Made by a program: the position numbers and the translations under genes. 64,000 nucleotides of DNA, taken from positions 24,527 through 88,526 of the forward strand of contig JBAMJV010001357.1 of NCBI GenBank assembly GCA_037951105.1, read 5' to 3'. Shown piece by piece: positions 43,059-54,133 of the stretch. The notes under the pieces were generated by a model, which worked only from the letters and a program-made list of their open reading frames with translations, had not been told where the DNA came from and searched no databases. The stretch comes from Echinarachnius parma (lineage: Eukaryota; Echinodermata; Echinoidea; Clypeasteroida; Echinarachniidae). Each line of letters starts with the position of its first letter. Position 1 is the stretch's first letter.

Positions 43059-43499
43059 AGCTGTTTTCCCTTCAAGTCATTTGCATATTATGTTATTCTT
43101 ATGAGTTTTCCTTTTCGCCAGTTTGCCTCAATAAAATCAATGCATTACCAGACTACTTCTCGTTCAACATCGAGTATTCTGTTCTCCCTTCATTCTACCC
43201 GTATGTTCTTTGATGATTCCGTACGATTGATTTGCTGCTGATTATTTTACCAGTTAATTTAGTATATTTAGTCTGTTCTACCCTCGGTTCACGACTATCA
43301 CTTTATTACACTAGTAGTAGGGTCGTTATTTTGACATAGTTATTTTGTTCAGATCATTCCATTGTCACCGTCAACCCATTCCATCTTCAACTCTATCAAC
43401 ATCTGTTTGCATTCTACTCAGTTATTTCACTCATCTCATTCATGTCCACTGTAACTATTCTAGTCTATTGTTTCCCTCTAACATACTTGCCACTTGACT

Positions 43500-43550
43500 T
43501 TAAAGTGTCTCCCCCCCCCCCCCCCCCTCGCTCTCTCTCTCTCTCTCTCA
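43500..43550 (+). repeat. C run and CT microsatellite
   Basis: A C run (about 43510-43527) is followed by TCGCTCTCTCTCTCTCTCTC. It lies in the A' segment. Confidence 0.9.
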
Positions 43551-43999
43551 CTCTATGTATTTAACTTTCTCTTCATGTGGACTCCACATACCTATTATAT
43601 TGTGTTTTGTCACCTTTCCTCATCGTCATCACATGATCACTCTCGTGCCACCTCATCTCATCCCTTATTGGTTGTAGAATAAGGTCATTCCATTTCAGTT
43701 AGGTATATTTTGTAAATGGTTGTAGTAGTTTCTCCCTTAGTTCATTTGCATATTATATGTTAATTATTATCTATTGTTATGAGTGTTCTTGTTTGCCAGT
43801 TGGGCTTAATAAAAGCAGTGCATTACCAGACTTAATCGTATCCTCTGTTCTCCCTTGGTTCTACTCTTTTGTTCTTTGATGTTGCTGTATGATTGATTGA
43901 TGTTTGAACTTTTTTTTACCAGTTAAGTTATACTTATAGTTTGTACTACCCTCTCCACGTCTACATTATTTTATCTAATAGTAATACTTTAAAATATTA

Positions 44000-44310
44000 C
44001 ACTAGTTGTCCAAACAATGCCTACAGCATATGGCACCTTCGAGCTCCTGACAATTTCGTCATCGGGATTCAGTTCTTCAAATACGACACAGATCCGGGAA
44101 CAGATGTTCTCCATATAGGGCAAGGCATCATAAGCTCAACGCGATGGAAGCAGATTCGCGGTTACTATGGCAACGGACAGACAACTTTGGATTTCACATC
44201 ATTCAGCTTGTCTCTCATCATGCTCATTGTTATCTTAATGAGAGACCGCCAAGGCACTGCATCCGGGTTCTTGATCGGATTTAAGTCGACACGAACTTTA
44301 TATCCGTACG
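44000..44310 (+). pseudogene. CUB domain 4 exon, 5' truncated
   Basis: From TTGTCCAAACAATGCC the frame reads CPNNAYSIWHLRAPDNFVIG, then TDVLHIGQG, TRWKQIRGYYGNG and GTASGFLIGFKS. This aligns with CUB2 from its PNNAFQLWE motif to its end. The first 20 or so residues and the acceptor are missing: the sequence upstream is the A'-B' repeat, which joins at an ACTAGT shared with the other repeat unit. No phase-1 donor is evident after GFKS. The frame stays open to 44399 without further domain similarity. It is probably a dead module skipped in splicing. Confidence 0.6.
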
Positions 44311-44399
44311 GTTCGTGGCCAGTGGCTCTAAATAGGCCCCGCCTACCTTGTAGACAAGACACACCACGAAACTCTTACGACACCACCAATATACCGTGA

Positions 44400-44660
44400 C
44401 AAAAACGCGGCGTTTTTCCAAGATAACGTCGCGACTTAATCAAGAGCTAACAAGAATCAAACACGAATCATCAAGACTCGTTAAAAATGCGCTACGATGC
44501 CATCAAGACGTCAAAACCTCACCGATTCATATATGAACATGATGCATGTGCAATTATGTTTGTGTGCATGTTGTGTTATTAGAGGCTTTTGTAAACTTTT
44601 ACTTGTTGCTGTCTTTATACCCTTTTACATAATTTTTTTATGTAACCATACTTTTTTCAA
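44400..44660 (+). other. Intronic sequence
   Basis: Ends in the HYR-type intron 3' region, here TGTAACCATACTTTTTTCAAG. No exon. Confidence 0.35.
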
Positions 44661-44661
44661 G

Positions 44662-44892
44662 CACCGATCATAACTGACTGTCCCACGGATATAACTAAGG
44701 ATTCCAAGTTTTGGGCCGCAGTCATTATCACATGGACACCGCCTACTGCCACCGTCAACTGCGGGGTGGTTACTCTAGCTTCAGACTATAGTCCTAGAGA
44801 CTCGTTTGCCATCGGGACAACGACAGTGACCTATACCGCTACGGATGCATCGGGAAACACAGCTACGTGTTCGTTCAATGTCACGGTAGTAG
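44662..44892 (+). CDS. HYR exon 1, with shifted splice acceptor
   Basis: Encodes a HYR module: APIITDCPTDIT, ITWTPPTATVN-like text, SDYSPRDSFAIGTTTVTYTA, then ATDASGNTATCSFNVTVV before donor GTAAGT. The acceptor used by the sister exons (CCCTAG) reads CCATAC here. The next AG, nine bases downstream (TTCAAG), would give an exon three codons shorter (77 instead of 80) but still phase 1-1. Two cysteines are kept. It is either still used through the shifted AG or skipped. Confidence 0.6.
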
Positions 44893-45939
44893 GTAAGTAC
44901 AAAGTAACCCGTGAAAAGAACACGTCGGTACTTGAACGAACATTTTTGATATCTTTCTTAGATCATAGCATTCTCCGAGATATGCTAGGACATTTTTTTT
45001 TCGTATGCGCAATTTATAATGCCAAGTCTCAGTTAGTTAGCCAGATCACAGCGGCATCCGTTGTTCGACATGTTTAATGAATCCTTTTAAAATCATCGGG
45101 GAAAACATTGTAGAGGGTAGTCATTTACCATTTTATTTTCCATTTTATTTCTTTTTTATTCCACTCTACATATATAAAACACATATGATTATAACATCGA
45201 TATAAGTACAAAACATACAAACAACATAATGAAAGATAAACAAAAACATACGAATGGGGAAACCGGCAAGAAAAAACATTAAGGGCTTTGTGTGGTGCTG
45301 GTTCCTTATTTTTACCTAACAACTAACACCTAACAAAAATCCATTAAAAGAGATCACTGTCAATAAATGGAAGGTGAAGAGTTCAAACGTCTTTTAAGTC
45401 ATACTTGAATATCGTGAAACGACATTTAAGGAAATAAGAACCAACTTACATAATCTGCAACATATGTTTCTTTAATTACCGTGGAACCCGCAAATCAAGT
45501 CAAGTCAGCCACATGCTGTTGTAGATAGGGCCTACGGGTAATTTGTATTTGATATTGATTGATTTTTTTGTTCATCCATTTGTTTATTAGTTTATTTTGT
45601 TTTTATATTATTTATGTTGAAATTCAATTGTTTTTTCTTGTAGACCGAATGTTATTACACGTGTTTTATATGTCAAAAACAGCCCTTAGCTAGCACCACT
45701 TCCAACAAAAACAGCATCAAGAACAACCACCAAAAAGCAATAACATCATAATAAAAATACATCAACAAAAACAGTAACAACATCTTCACTGTCATGTCGA
45801 CCTCTCTTTTGTGCAGCACCTATGGCTAGGGTTGCCTTCAATTGAATATATTTCGATGAAGTCGTAAATTATCTTTATTCACGAAACTATTGTTCATAAT
45901 TTTCCCCCCTAAATTATTATTTGTTATCTGTAATACTAG
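44893..45939 (+). other. Intron between HYR1 and HYR2
   Basis: Carries the intron text shared by all HYR units: GACCGAATGTTATTA, a CAACAAAAACAGCA stretch, CTGTCATGTCGACCTC, GCAGCACCTATGGC, and CTTTATTCACGAAACTATTG before the acceptor. This shows that exon and intron were duplicated together. Confidence 0.6.
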
Positions 45940-46179
45940 ACTCGCAAGCACCCATCATAACTGACTGTTCCACGGATGTAACTGAGAATTCTAATTCTGG
46001 GACCACAGTCAATATCACATGGACTCCCCCTACTGCCGCCGACAACTCTAGGGAGGTTACTCTTACTTCAGACTATAGTCCTGGAGACCCGTTTGCCATC
46101 GGGACAACGAGAGTGACCTATACCGCTACGGATGCATCGGGAAACACTGCAACGTGTTCGTTCAATGCCACGGTAGTAG
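45940..46179 (+). CDS. HYR exon 2
   Basis: A 240-bp exon, phase 1-1, acceptor TAATACTAG, donor GTAAAT, 80 residues. The HYR pattern is complete: SQAPIITDCSTDVTENSNSG, NITWTPPTAADNS, SDYSPGDPFAIGTTRVTYTA, DASGNTATCSF. HYR modules are immunoglobulin-like extracellular repeats found in hyalin and complement-related proteins and are used in adhesion. Confidence 0.85.
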
Positions 46180-46718
46180 GTAAATACAGAGTGACGTTTT
46201 AAACCAACACGCCGCTTTCTTTCGTAGATTATAGTATTTCCGCAGATACGCTTATACCATTTTTTTAATTTTGTTTTCTTTATACATTGGTTTACAGGTA
46301 AATTGTCATTGTTATTGATTGAATGATTTCATTGTTAAAGTCTTCTTATCTAGATGTTACACTTTGTTATTCTTGTTTTCTTCTTTTCTTTTTTGTTGGA
46401 CGGGGGGCGGGGGCTGATGTTTTTTTTGACCGAATGTCATTAACCGTGGTTTCAATCTACAATAACATCCCAAGCACTACCACCGCCAACAACAACAAGA
46501 ACAACCACCAAAAATAGCAGCATAATAAAATACATGAACAAAAACAGCAACAGCACCTCCACTGTCATGTCGACATCTCTGTAATGATGCCCCTATGCCT
46601 GTGAAGTTGGGTTACTTATGATTGAATATTTGTTACGCAATCGATATTTATCTTTATTTACGAAATTCGTGTTCATATTTTACCCTTTTAACATTTTGTT
46701 TGTATTGTGTAACCCTAG

Positions 46719-46815
46719 ATTCTCAAGCACCTATCATAACTGACTGTCCCACGGATTTAACTGAGAATATCTGTTCTGGCACCACAGTCAATATCACTAG
46801 GACTCCGCCTACTGC
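46719..46815 (+). pseudogene. HYR exon 3, truncated
   Basis: Acceptor AACCCTAG and the first 32 or so codons are present (SQAPIITDCPTDLTENICSG, TRTPPTA). At about 46814 it runs straight into intron text found downstream of other HYR units (GGGGGCCTGTGGTATCTTGACCG, compare 49027). The second half and donor are deleted. Trp of the WTPPTA motif is Arg. As the exon is phase 1-1, skipping it keeps the frame. Confidence 0.75.
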
Positions 46816-47097
46816 GGGGGGCCTGTGGTATCTTGACCGAATGTCATTAATCGTGTTTTAAAAAGATCGACCCTACCACCTCTTCCACAATCAAAAAGAT
46901 CAAAATACCAACAAGAAAAAACACTAAAAACAACTGCATAACATCATCTTGAGTGCAATGTCGACATCTTTGAGATTTAGCCCCTATGCTTAGAAGGTTG
47001 AGTCACTTACGGGTGTGACCGTCACGCATCTTTATTTGCGAAATGCCTTTCCATAATGTACCCCCTTATGTGTTATTGGTTTTTTCTGTAACCCTAG

Positions 47098-47337
47098 ATT
47101 CTCGAGAACCGATCATAATTGACTGTCCCATGGATATAACTGAGAATTCCAATTCTGGGACAACAGTCAATATCACATGGACTCCGCCTACTGCCACCGA
47201 CAACTCCAAGGTAGTTACTTTAACTTCAGGCTGTAGTCCTGGAGACTCGTTTGTCATCGGGACAACGACAGTAACCTATATCGCTACGGATGCATCAGGA
47301 AACACTGCTACGTGTTCGTTCAATGTTACGGTAGTAG
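47098..47337 (+). CDS. HYR exon 4
   Basis: 240 bp, phase 1-1, acceptor GTAACCCTAG, donor GTAAGT. Encodes SREPIIIDCPMDITENSNSG, NITWTPPTATDNS, then SGCSPGDSFVIGTTTVTYIA and DASGNTATCSFNVTVV. It has an extra cysteine (TSGC where sisters have TSDY), which may be unpaired. Confidence 0.85.
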
Positions 47338-47499
47338 GTAAGTTCAAAGTGACGCTTGAAACCAGCACCGGTACTCAAACTAAAAGTTTTGATATCTCTC
47401 ATACATCACAGCACTCCAGAAGTTCATAACGGTTTTGTATGCACAATTGTTTATTTCAAGCATATGCGTCAAATTCTTCTCGCTATTCATGCCATTACG

Positions 47500-48330
47500 A
47501 GAAGGGGAGAGGGTACGTAATTTTGATCATCTTCGGCGAGGGATCGAAGCGACTAACCCAACAGCGTGGCCGGGCTTATATGACCGGAGGGGGGAATAGG
47601 GTACAGAGGGTACAAGCTTTTGGCTTGAGCTGTTTAGACATTTGAGGATTAAGAGCACGTTGCAAGCCCCCTGATAGAACCCTGAATGGAATTACAATGT
47701 GGGCCAGGGGGTGGAGCCCCCGGGAGGTTTCGGGTTTTGCGTAACAGAACTAAATATGTCCATATTCAAATAGGTTAAATAGTTACGTATTTAAAGTAAG
47801 ATGTATACTTAGCTTAATTTTAGTGGGCATAGCAAGAGTTCCTGAATGAAACTATACGTGTAATGGGGACATGGTCAAATTACAATAATGGGAGTCCAGA
47901 GGGCGCAGCTCCCGGAAGCTTTAGGGTTTTGTGCTAAGAGAATTAAAGATGTTGTCCAGATTCAAATAGGAATATAGTTAGCTACTGGATATAAAATAGT
48001 AAGCTATAATTGAGTGGGCCAAGCGAGAATTCCTGAATACAACTAGTATACGTGTACAGGGAACCGCGTCAAATTACTATAATGGGGGTCCAGGGGGCAA
48101 AACCCCCGAAAACTTTTTGATTTGGGCAGATTAGCACTCTCAAGATCTTATAAACTTTCACCTTATGAATGATAGGGGGCAATGTCCCTTAGTGTTGATA
48201 TTTGATATATATTTGAATCCCAAACATTGGGGGATAATAATACAGGCCATCTCCCACCTAAAATATTGGAGGGATATATCCACCCCACCCCCATCCCCTC
48301 CCCCCCCCCCCCCCCCCGTAATCATGGTAA
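47500..48330. repeat. G/C-run repeat fragments in HYR4-HYR5 intron
   Basis: Includes GAGGGATCGAAGCGACTAAC and CAGCGTGGCCGGGCTTATAT, three spaced copies of a GGGGNCCAGGGGG(C/T)G-type block (about 47705, 47890, 48085), and a C run near 48300-48317 next to TCATGGTAATCGACCCCCAT. Related text lies inverted at 62640-62760 and 63680-63760. Confidence 0.5.
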
Positions 48331-49299
48331 TCGACCCCCATGATGTCAAGTCTAAGTAAGTTAGCCAGGTTAGAGAGGAACAGTCATCTTGATTGATGTA
48401 TCCCCTTAAACTATCGGGTGAATAATTTAACCCATGTGGCACTGTCTAGTCTGGATTTCTGCAATCACAGGCAGGGCAATTTTAATTGTCCATCGGCATG
48501 ATCGGTTGAGATGATAGGCTGGCCTTGCATGAAGTGTTCGTACCGTATTCAAAGCCTATACTTGATGTAAGGGAAGGTTTAAACAAGCTGGCTCTGACGT
48601 ACAGTCTTGTACAAGGTCATGGTTAAGAAGTTCCGATTCCGGACAGGTTTTGCACTGGTTAAGTATTTATTTTGTTAAACTTCTCCTAAATTTGACAAAT
48701 CTTCAACAATTTTTTTTTTACCGTAATCGGAGATATCTATGTTTAACAAATCAATAGTGTTTAAGATTGTCCATGGTCCTGGCGGCAAAATATACTTAAT
48801 ATGATAATAATAATAATAATAACTCTCAATGTGTACATAGCGCTTACTTACAGTAAAGTCTCAAAGTGCTCGGAGCATTATTACCTTGGCGTTAGCCGAG
48901 CAGCCTTACGCAAGCGATCATGCATTTTGAGGAATTTCATTGAGATAATGATTTGTATAATTTGATGTCTTAAATGTTTTCGCTTATTCGTTTATTTATT
49001 AATTTGGAATTTTTATATTTTGGTACGGGGGTCTATGGTATCTTGACCGAATGTCATCCATCGTACTGTCAAAATACAAGAGCAACCCCTGCACCACCAA
49101 CACCAACAACAACAACAACAACGACAATAACAACTAACAAAAACAATATCATCTTGACTGTCATTTCGACATCTTTGTGATGCAGCCCCTATGGATATGA
49201 TGTTGGGTGCTTACTTATATAACCGTTACTCTTCTTTATTCGGAAAACGCTTGTTCATAATTTACCCCTTCATTATTTGTGTTTTGTCTGTAACCCTAG
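48331..49299 (+). other. HYR4-HYR5 intron, remainder
   Basis: Contains a retroelement-tail copy at 48803-48945 (AATAATAATAATAAC, ACCTTGGCGTTAGCCGAGCA) and then the shared HYR intron text from 49022 (GGTACGGGGGTCTATGGTAT, ACAACAACAACAACG) to the acceptor. No other exon. Confidence 0.5.
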
Positions 49300-49539
49300 A
49301 TGCTCAAGCACCGATCATAGCTGACTGTCCGACGGATATAACTGAGAATTCCAGTTCTGGGACTACAGTCAATATGACATGGACTCCGCCTACTGCCACC
49401 GACAACTTCAGTATGGTTACTCTAACTTCAGACTATAGTCCTGGAAACTCGTTTACCATAGGGGTATCGACAGTGACCTATACCGCTACGGATGCATCGG
49501 GAAACACAGCAACGTGTTCGTTCAATGTCACGGTAGAAG
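49300..49539 (+). CDS. HYR exon 5
   Basis: 240 bp, phase 1-1, acceptor GTAACCCTAG, donor GTAAGT, 80 residues: AQAPIIADCPTDITENSSSG, NMTWTPPTATDNF, SDYSPGNSFTIGVSTVTYTA, DASGNTATCSFNVTVE. All HYR landmark residues are kept, including both cysteines. Confidence 0.85.
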
Positions 49540-49755
49540 GTAAGTCCAATCAGACGTTTTAAATCAACGCTTGTCTAGTACTTGAAATAAAAGTTGTGAC
49601 ATCTATCGTAGACATGGTAGATCATAGAATTCCAGAAGATATGCTCATACCTTTATGTTGTCTGTTTCGTATGCGCAATCTATAATGTCAAGTCTAAGTT
49701 CGTTAGCCAGGTCAGAGCGGCATCCGTTGTTTGATGAATCATCTTAAAACCATCG

Positions 49756-49798
<43 letters not shown>

Positions 49799-51175
49799 AT
49801 CATATAAGGCAGTCATTTACCACATGCTGCACTATCTTGTCTGGATTCCTGCAATTACATGCATGGCTATTTTCATTTTACATCAGTTGAGAGGATAGGC
49901 TGACGTAGCATGAAGTGTTCGTACCATATATATAGCCAATTATTGCGTTTAGGTGAGGTTGAAACGAGCTGGCTCTGACGTAGAGTTTTGTACAAGCTCT
50001 TTGTTAGGAAAATCTAATTCCGCCCGGGTGTTGCATTGGTTAACCTTACGTACCCGAAGAGAATATGTGAAACTTTTCAAAATGTTGACAATTCTACAAC
50101 GTGTGTGCTTTTCCCCGAAATTAGAGATGTCACATGTTAAAAGATCAACAATGATACAGGCAAACTATACTTGATATTGATTGATTGAGTTGATGTTTTA
50201 AATTTCTTCGTTTATTGGTTTATTTAGTTATGTTATATTTTGTATTTTGTATATTTGCATTTTTGTATTTTGTTTAGAGGGGGGGGGGGGGGGGAGGGGG
50301 ATGAGGTCTTTATTAAAAGGGACAGGTCCTCTTTTACAAAACATCTGAACAGTTTCCAGTTGACTAATGGGGAAGAATGTAACACACTCCAAATAAATCA
50401 GATCGAACAGCCCTGTAATTTGGATTCTACGAATGAAAAACGAATGCGTCCGTCCATCAAACTATATATCGGTCAATAGAGGAGTTTAACTAATTTAGCA
50501 TAATAATAAAGGTATTGTGAAGCCGGCATTTGTAAAGGTATGTCAAGGGAAAAGATCTACAAAATGGAGAATATATAATGACATGTAGTCAGTTTAAGCG
50601 AGGTTTGGTTATTTTGTTTAGTAACCGCTTACCCATTGTTATTTGTGTGCGGGTCACGTAGCTAGCGCGGGTCACATAGGGGTCACGCAAAGCACTCCGT
50701 GGAATCCGTGAGCGAACTTTCCCACCGGGTGAATACACGTTAAGTGAACAATTAAACGCTACCTGTCGTGTTATTACTTTGAGGGCTATAACTCCACGAA
50801 AAAGAGATTTCAAGCTCTAATTTTTTAAGGCATGACGTTAAATTACATTTTCTTTCATATAAGACAATAACCTCGCAACTTTTAAAATTTGGCTTGCAAA
50901 CGAGGGAATGTCCCTTTAAACCGAATGTCAGTATTCGTGTGTTAAATCTACAAAAACATCAACAACAACAAAACAATAACAGCATAATAAAATACATCAA
51001 CAACAAAAAAACAGCTTATTGACTGTCATGTCTACATTTCTGTGATGCAGCCCATATTCCTAAAAAGTTTGGTTGCTTATGATTTATTTTCTCTTGAAGT
51101 AATCGTTACTTGTCTTTATTTACGAAACTCTTGTTCATAATTTACCCCTTAATTATGTTTTTTCTGTAACCCTAG
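49540..51175 (+). other. HYR5-HYR6 intron with a long G run
   Basis: A G run of about 40 bases (49757-49796) and a second at 50279-50294. The piece TCTGTTTCGTATGCGCAAT with TAGCCAG(G)TCA(G)AGCGGCATCC (49660-49725) also occurs after HYR1 (45000-45060), again part of the shared unit. Shared HYR intron text resumes at 50920 (ACCGAATGTCAGTATTCGTG). No extra exon. Confidence 0.5.
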
Positions 51176-51415
51176 ATTCTCAAGCACCGATCATAACGGA
51201 CTGTCCCACGAATATAACTGAGAGTTCCGGTTCTGGGACCACAGTCAATATCACATGGACTCCGCCTACTGCCACCGACAACTCCAGGGATGTTACTCTA
51301 ACTTCAGACTATAGTCCTGGAGACTCGTTTGCCATCGGGACAACGAGAGTGACCTATTCCGCTACTGATCCATCGGGAAACATTGCAACGTGCTCGTTTT
51401 ATGTCACGGTAGTAG
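51176..51415 (+). CDS. HYR exon 6
   Basis: 240 bp, phase 1-1, acceptor GTAACCCTAG, donor GTAAGT: SQAPIITDCPTNITESSGSG, NITWTPPTATDNS, SDYSPGDSFAIGTTRVTYSA, DPSGNIATCSFYVTVV. It is the last HYR module. Its phase-1 end matches the phase-1 start of the transmembrane exon at 54134. Confidence 0.85.
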
Positions 51416-51499
51416 GTAAGTACAAATTGATGTTTTACACCAACACGAGTACTGGAATTAAAATGTATGGTATCTCTTGTGGATCATTTGAACGCCGAG

Positions 51500-52010
51500 A
51501 GAACACAAGAGATACCATACGTCGCGACGCCTTCACCACTAGGCCACAGAGACTTCGTGAATGAAGGCAGATCCAAATCCAAGTCATTGAAGTTCGAATC
51601 CTGGCGGAGACAGTTTTTCTACCCGTGCCTGTTTTCATTTGGAGGAGCTAAGGGAGGAACATTGCTTATTAAGCTACGCCTGCTATTCTTCCTTTTCAAT
51701 CATTTATGATTATTCTTTGCAATTATTTAAATAAAGGAAGAAACCAAAACTGTATGTATTAGTTCACTTTCGCTTGTATATTATATGTATTAAATAATAC
51801 TTGAATCACTCTAGTGTGATCCAGCTGACGTAAAGGCGGATTGCATTGTTTGTAACTCCCTCCCAATTAATCAATTGAGTACGAAGGGGCGGAAAATTGG
51901 CTCGCCAATGGATCTGTCTTCATTCACAAAATTTCTGTGGCCTAGTGGCGAAGGCGTTGGCGTTCAAAGTCGGAGGCCCGGGTTCGAGTCCTGTCGGAGA
52001 CATAGATATA
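51500..52010. mobile_element. tRNA-derived SINE copies in opposite orientations
   Basis: At 51880-52010 (plus) a tRNA-like head GTGGCCTAGTGGCGAAGGCG is followed by a B box GGGTTCGAGTCCTG. At about 51505-51570 the matching head is on the minus strand (CGCCTTCACCACTAGGCCAC), while a B-box piece AGTTCGAATCCTGGCGGAGA at 51590 is on the plus strand. This indicates a rearranged second copy. These are SINE heads, not tRNA genes. Confidence 0.55.
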
Positions 52011-52384
52011 TTAATATGGGGTCGACTTAACCCTATAAAGAAAGGACTATTTGAGTCTTTCTATGGCCAGGGGTATCACGCCCCCCCCCCCCCCCCTAAG
52101 ATTTCGGTCGTGAAACAGTCGATCGCCGTGAAAGTTTGCACGCATGTCAAGCGAAGTGCATAGATACTATGGCAATTTCATTTTTGTTTTATTCAATAGT
52201 TTTTTTCAGATTTATGGTAATTTATGCAAATGAGTTGATATAATTCATACGTTCACCCATTGATAACTTATTCTTCATAATTGCACATTGGTTTTCACTG
52301 CATTTATACTTTAAGCCATTTAAAATAATAATCCAACATAAACATTTAGAAGAGCCCGGTTAAAGGCATGAATGAGTTATGGAA

Positions 52385-52580
52385 TAAAGAGTACAGTTTT
52401 GGACAAACTGAATTTTAGTAACCAAAACCTGCACCATTACATTGCAAACTCATAGTTATAACTCAACAATGCTCGAAAGGTATGCAAAATTACAAACGAC
52501 TAAGTAAACATAAAACTCAAGGGGGCGCTTTCTAAAAACTCATTGGTTTATACCATTTGTAAGTTTTATAAATGTACATG
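52385..52580. mobile_element. MITE family 2 fragment
   Basis: AGTACAGTTTTGGACAAACT, AACCAAAACCTGCACCATTA and GGGGGCGCTTTCTAAAAACT match the left half of the 53059 copy. Confidence 0.6.
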
Positions 52581-52599
52581 TGATGTTTTGTTGAACAGG

Positions 52600-52960
52600 G
52601 TTTCATGGGAACGTATCCCATTCTTTGTGGTTGAGCATTGGTCTAGCAACCGGAGGTCTCTGGTTCGATTCCTGGCGAAGCCTTTTTTCTTTGCTCATTT
52701 TCAATCATTTAAAATATAGCTAGTCAATTTCCTAAATCTTTGAATTAAAAAAGGTGCATCATTTTGTGCGATCCCGCGCACATTCTGTAGAAAAGTTGAT
52801 GTTATTATCCTTGGGTTAGTGCCATTTTATATAGCTTCTGACTAATTGAGCAATGAAAAGGGTTTCATGGGAACGTCCCCCATTTGATGGTCCATGTGAC
52901 TCATTGGTTCAGCACCGGTCTAGCAATCGTTCTTTTTTTTCTTCTTTTTCTTTGCTTATT
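52600..52960 (+). mobile_element. Two SINE-like fragments
   Basis: GTTTCATGGGAACGT occurs at 52600 and 52861, each followed by a tRNA-like piece: CATTGGTCTAGCAACCGGAG with GGTTCGATTCC at 52642-52672, and CACCGGTCTAGCAATCG at 52911. The same T-rich tail with TTTGCTNATTNTCAATCATT follows both. Confidence 0.5.
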
Positions 52961-53058
52961 GTCAATCATTTAAAATATTTGTAGTCAGTTTATAGAGGGA
53001 TCATCAATAACTATTTTGCACAATCTTTCGAAATTGTTAAATAAGTGTAAGCATTTTG

Positions 53059-53620
53059 TTAAAGGGATAGTTGAGTTCTGGTAAGGAGAGTATAGTTTTG
53101 GTGAAACTGAATTTTAGTAACCAAAACCTGCATCATTACATTACAAACTAATAGTTATAACTAGAGAGGAACACAAAATTACAAATGACGTAGTAAAGAT
53201 CATGTTATCATTCAAAAAGAGTCGTTAAAACGTAAGAGGGCGCTCTCTAAACACTCATCGGTTTCAACCATTTTGAATAAAATATTGTGCATGTGATGCT
53301 TTGTTGAAATAGTGATTAGATAGAAAAATAACCAACAACTATTTCAATACCTATTTTGTAACTTTTTTAAAAGAGGAAGCATTTTTTGGAATTTTTAACG
53401 GCTGGTTCAAAATTCTCTAATAAACCTGGGGCCCAAGCTTTATTACAAATTGTTATATTTATGGATTTTTCAGCCGTCTCTGAACTGATTTTTATCAAAC
53501 AAAGATGATTTTATTATTTAAATATTATGTTCCTTCAAATTTTATACTCAGTTTTTCATTACCTCACAACAACAAAAAGTAGTCTAGCGCCCTCTCTACC
53601 AAAACTCAACTATCCCTTTA
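53059..53620. mobile_element. MITE family 2, full copy
   Basis: Ends TTAAAGGGATAGTTGAGTTC and CCAAAACTCAACTATCCCTTTA, with AGCGCCCTCTCTACC at the right. It is uninterrupted and shows where MITE 1 entered the 4588 copy. It lies in the intron before the transmembrane exon. Confidence 0.85.
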
Positions 53621-54133
53621 TGATTGGTTAAAAATAATTTAATAATGTTGGGGCCCCACAATAATTAATTATCAAATTTGACACTCTTTCCCTTTAATCA
53701 TTATGTTTTCTATTTAATTGATGACTTCGTATGTATTTCTATGTTTATTTTACTTTTACATCTTGTTGTTGTTGTTGTTTTATTTTATTTATAAATATAA
53801 TTCAACTGTTTTGACCCCCCCCCCCAAAAAAAAAATAATAATAAATAAATAAATAATCACCTAAAATGAAAACAAGACCAGATAACCAAAAGATGCATCT
53901 ATTTTTAGGAAACCTGATATTTCCATACTTTCGAGTTGATATGCAAAGACAAAATGTTATGTGACTTTGTAATGATATGTCCGATTTTGTAAACAAGAAA
54001 ACAGCATCTCATACACAACATATAATTTCCATTTTATCGAAGATGATATCCCTTTCAGCACGTGTATGTTGAAATTACAGCCTACAACTTTATCGAAGAT
54101 TGTTTACTTGTAAATTGCACATTATTTTAACAG
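53621..54133 (+). other. Intron before TM exon, remainder
   Basis: AT-rich with GTT and AAT microsatellites (53764-53778, 53835-53850) and a C run (53816-53825). Ends ATTATTTTAACAG. Confidence 0.4.

Larger units (their letters stand above)
41580..43940 (+). repeat. Tandem duplication A-B / A'-B' with an insertion in the first copy
   Basis: Segment A (41580-41990, starting TAGGGTCGTTATTTTGACAT) recurs as A' at 43313-43735. Segment B (about 43060-43300: TTCAAGTCATTTGCATATTA, CATTACCAGACT, ACCAGTTAATTTAGTAT) recurs as B' at 43736-43940. In the second unit A' runs directly into B', while in the first about 1.07 kb is inserted between A and B. The original period is therefore near 680 bp. B' ends at the truncated CUB4 exon. 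Confidence 0.7.

Noticed and set aside
51940..52672. Possible tRNA genes (B-box-like GGTTCGAGTCC and GGTTCGATTCC)
   Set aside because: No closing acceptor stem or full cloverleaf was found, and similar heads occur several times nearby with shared tails, as in SINEs.
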